Source of the DNA: DATJYV01 sp035499415 | GTDB lineage: Bacteria > Bacteroidota > Ignavibacteria > UBA10030 | NCBI GenBank assembly: GCA_035499415.1 | Contig: DATJYV010000170.1 | Location: forward strand, 1 to 7,184 | Length of the DNA: 7,184 nt | Direction of reading: 5' to 3' | Shown here: positions 5,941 through 7,184 of the stretch, one piece after another | How the letters are laid out: every line of letters begins with the position of its first letter | Numbering within the stretch: the first letter of the stretch is position 1 | Notes under the pieces: model-generated | The model's database searches: none | What the model was told of the DNA's origin: nothing | Seen by the model: the letters and a program-made list of their open reading frames with translations, nothing else | Position numbers and translations under genes: made by a program

Positions 5941-6299
5941 TGTCAGATTGCTTCGCAAAGAACGCTCGCAATGACAATTTGTTCTCAGACTCACACAGCC
6001 CCCCTGTCATTGCGAGGAGCGCTGTCTGCGACGAAGCAATCTGATTCCCCTCATCCACGCTTTGTGTCAGATTGCTTCGCAAAGAGCGCTCGCAATGACA
6101 ATTTGTTGGCAGGGTCGCGCGGCCCCGTGTCATTGCGAGGAGCGCAGTCTGCGACGAAGCAATCTGATTTCCCTCATCCACGCTGTGTGTCAGATTGCTT
6201 CGCAAAGGACGCTCGCAATGACAATTTGTTGGCGGACTCACACGGCCCCCGTGTCATTGCGAGGACGCGCCGATCTTTGGCGCGGACGAAGCAATCTGA
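5941..6299. repeat. Repeat array 1: six alternating palindromic units
   Basis: A-type units (TGTCAGATTGCTTCGCAAAG followed by a short loop and GCTCGCAATGACA, 36 bp) lie at 5941-5976, 6065-6100 and 6188-6223. B-type units, the opposite orientation with a different loop (TGTCATTGCGAGG...CGAAGCAATCTGA, usually 40 bp), lie at 6005-6044, 6128-6167 and 6252-6299. A to B is joined by an ATTTGTT...GGCCCC spacer and B to A by a TTCCCTCATCCACGC spacer, giving a 123-124 bp double-unit period. Each unit is an imperfect hairpin (TGTC..ATTGC against GCAAT-GACA). The core TGTCATTGCGAG/GAAGCAATCTGA belongs, from memory, to a repeat family widespread in environmental bacterial genomes. The last B unit has an enlarged loop. 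Confidence 0.95.
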
Positions 6300-6601
6300 A
6301 TTACTTCGTCATCGTACCAGCCCTCCGACAAATCTCGCCATTCAGGGTTCTTGCATTCGATCAATGAGATTTTCTTTTTTCGAGAGCCTGCTTTAATCTC
6401 TTTTTCTCTTGCAATTGCCTCGTTCACATCTTCGAATTCTTCGAACCAGACGAGCTTATTGACGTTGTATCGACTTGTAAATCCCCTGAGTGTCCTGTTC
6501 TTATGATCCCAGACACGTGCTTCGAACTCCCCCGTGACGCCTGTGTAGAGCACCCCGTTTGACTTGTTCGTCATGATGTAGACGTAGTAGAACTTTTCCA
6601 T
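6254..6601 (-). CDS. Small GIY-YIG endonuclease-domain protein
   Basis: A 115-residue protein of the stand-alone GIY-YIG type (UPF0213/YhbQ-like), a fold that cuts DNA with one catalytic metal. The GIY part is FYYVYIM (4-10), the YIG part is VLYTGVT (17-23), followed by EARVWDHKN with the expected arginine (R29), AIAREKEIKAG (62-72) with the conserved glutamate region, and ECKNPEW (82-88). I chose the ATG at 6601 because a GGGGGAGAG stretch lies just upstream and the domain begins there; the frame is open to 6676 but that part translates repeat DNA. Residues from about 102 (QIASSAPKIGASSQ) are encoded within a repeat unit and are not part of the domain. By eye the gene is richer in A+T than the ABC genes beside it. 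Its cellular role is unknown; the location suggests a link to the repeats. Confidence 0.88.
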   Translation of the reverse strand: MEKFYYVYIMTNKSNGVLYTGVTGEFEARVWDHKNRTLRGFTSRYNVNKLVWFEEFEDVNEAIAREKEIKAGSRKKKISLIECKNPEWRDLSEGWYDDEVIQIASSAPKIGASSQ

Positions 6602-6627
6602 TCTCTCCCCCATTTTAAAAAGCCCCC

Positions 6628-6968
6628 TGTCATTGCGAGGAGCGCTGTCCGCGACGAAGCAATCTGATTCCCTCATCCACGCAGTGTATCAGATTGCTTC
6701 GCAAAGAGCGCTCGCAATGACAGTTTGTTCTCAGACTCACACGGCCCCCTGTCATTGCGAGGAGCGCTGTCCGCGACGAAGCAATCTGATTTCCCTTATC
6801 CAGAGTGTGTGTCAGATTGCTTCGCAAAGGGCGCTCGCAATGACAATTTGTTGGCAGACTCGCGCGGCCCCGTGTCATTGCGAGGAGCGTTGTCCGCGAC
6901 GAAGCAATCTGATTTCCCTTATCCACGCTGTGTGTCAGATTGCTTCGCAAAGAACGCTCGCAATGACA
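6628..6968. repeat. Repeat array 2: six alternating palindromic units
   Basis: B-type units lie at 6628-6667, 6750-6789 and 6873-6912; A-type units at 6687-6722 (with TATC for TGTC at the start), 6810-6845 and 6933-6968. A-to-A spacing is exactly 123 bp twice. Spacers match those of array 1: the first A-to-B spacer has CTCAGACTCACACGGCC and the second GGCAGACTCGCGCGGCC, the same order as the first two spacers of array 1. The array starts 26 bp upstream of the nuclease ATG and ends 15 bp after the permease stop codon. On the mRNA of the importer operon each unit, and each A-B pair, could fold into a stem. Confidence 0.95.
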
Positions 6969-6983
6969 GATAGCCCCGATACT

Positions 6984-7184
6984 CTACTTGCTCAAGCTAA
7001 ACCTTTCTTCCGCCTGCCGGTAGAGCCGCCTCCAAACAAATCTATTAATGAGAACAACCGTCCCCGCCATGAGCGCCACACTCGCCGCAAGGACGCCGAA
7101 TTGCCCCTTATCGGTTGCGATGGTGATCGTCGACCCAAGGCCGGATGCGATCAATTGCCGGTCGCCAAAATGCACGTACTCCGC
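6984..7184 (-). CDS. C-terminal end of a NitT/TauT-type ABC permease (partial)
   Basis: The minus-strand frame is open from the window edge and ends with TAG at 6986-6984, giving 66 residues; the N-terminal bulk lies outside the window. It reads AEYVHFGDRQLIASGLGSTI, then a hydrophobic segment LAASVALMAGTVVLINRFVW, then RRLYRQAEERFSLSK. The ending NRxVWRRLYRxAExRF is characteristic, from memory, of permeases paired with NitT/TauT ATPases carrying the C-terminal AAA-associated domain. It therefore fits as the membrane partner of the ATPase at 4575-5921, forming one operon. An internal GTG at 7175 is not a start but simply in frame. Confidence 0.82.
   Translation of the reverse strand, partial: AEYVHFGDRQLIASGLGSTITIATDKGQFGVLAASVALMAGTVVLINRFVWRRLYRQAEERFSLSK

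Larger units (their letters stand above)
5941..6968. mobile_element. Palindromic-repeat block carrying a GIY-YIG nuclease gene
   Basis: The block consists of two arrays of alternately oriented repeats (5941-6299 and 6628-6968) around a small nuclease gene (6254-6601, minus). It occupies the gap between the stop of the importer permease (6984) and the start of its ATPase (5921), leaving 15 and 19 bp. The left segment 5941-6223 and right segment 6687-6968 are colinear direct copies of about 282 bp, with the same order of spacer variants. The nuclease gene sits between two same-orientation repeat copies. No terminal target-site duplication was evident by eye. That it moved as a unit is inference; the repeats themselves are plain to see. 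Confidence 0.6.

Noticed and set aside
5918..6241. Protein-coding frames through the repeat arrays (also 5707-6396, 6062-6367, 6630-6950, 6725-6973)
   Set aside because: They translate the palindromic repeat over and over (phrases such as NCHCERPLRSNLT and QIASSQTALLAMT). Both strands stay open because the repeat lacks stops, not because of selection.
5941..6968. CRISPR array
   Set aside because: The repeats alternate in orientation and the 'spacers' are themselves repeated with the same sequences. No cas genes are present. A CRISPR needs direct repeats with unique spacers.

Overview
The window looks like a chromosomal stretch from an uncultivated-type environmental bacterium of moderate G+C. 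The opening 'FPLHVGDWWSYG' style of the first secreted protein resembles proteins of the Bacteroidota/Ignavibacteriota (FCB) group, but no marker gene here fixes the phylum, so that placement is tentative. It holds three unrelated neighbourhoods.

(1) Positions 1-1995 are the head of an integron. An integron integrase gene (intI, 883-1995, +) lies next to a putative attI site (about 719-776). From there cassettes run leftwards on the minus strand, divergent from intI as in known integrons. The first cassette (490-724) is only 235 bp, mostly its own 127-bp attC (484-610), with at most a 49-codon ORF. The second cassette starts at 489 with a Shine-Dalgarno sequence and a signal-peptide-bearing ORF (463 down to 1, cut by the window edge) that I could read only by translating the minus strand by hand.

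(2) Positions 2293-4471 are a three-gene plus-strand unit. It encodes a YecD-like isochorismatase-fold protein (2293-2871), then, 3 bp on, an ABC ATPase of the drug/polysaccharide exporter (DrrA/NodI) type (2875-3681), then its ABC-2 permease (3698-4471). Short tandem repeats of period 12, 8 and 7 sit in the gaps around this unit.

(3) Positions 4575-7184 are a minus-strand NitT/TauT-type ABC import operon. The C-terminal end of a permease (6984-7184) is followed by its ATPase with a C-terminal AAA-associated domain (4575-5921). The gap between them is filled, with 15 and 19 bp to spare, by a 1,028-bp block (5941-6968). The block holds twelve alternately oriented palindromic repeats with a 123-bp double-unit period, arranged as two near-equal arrays flanking a small GIY-YIG nuclease gene (6254-6601, -). 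The last residues of that nuclease are encoded inside one repeat copy. This repeat-plus-nuclease block is the best candidate in the window for an under-described mobile system.
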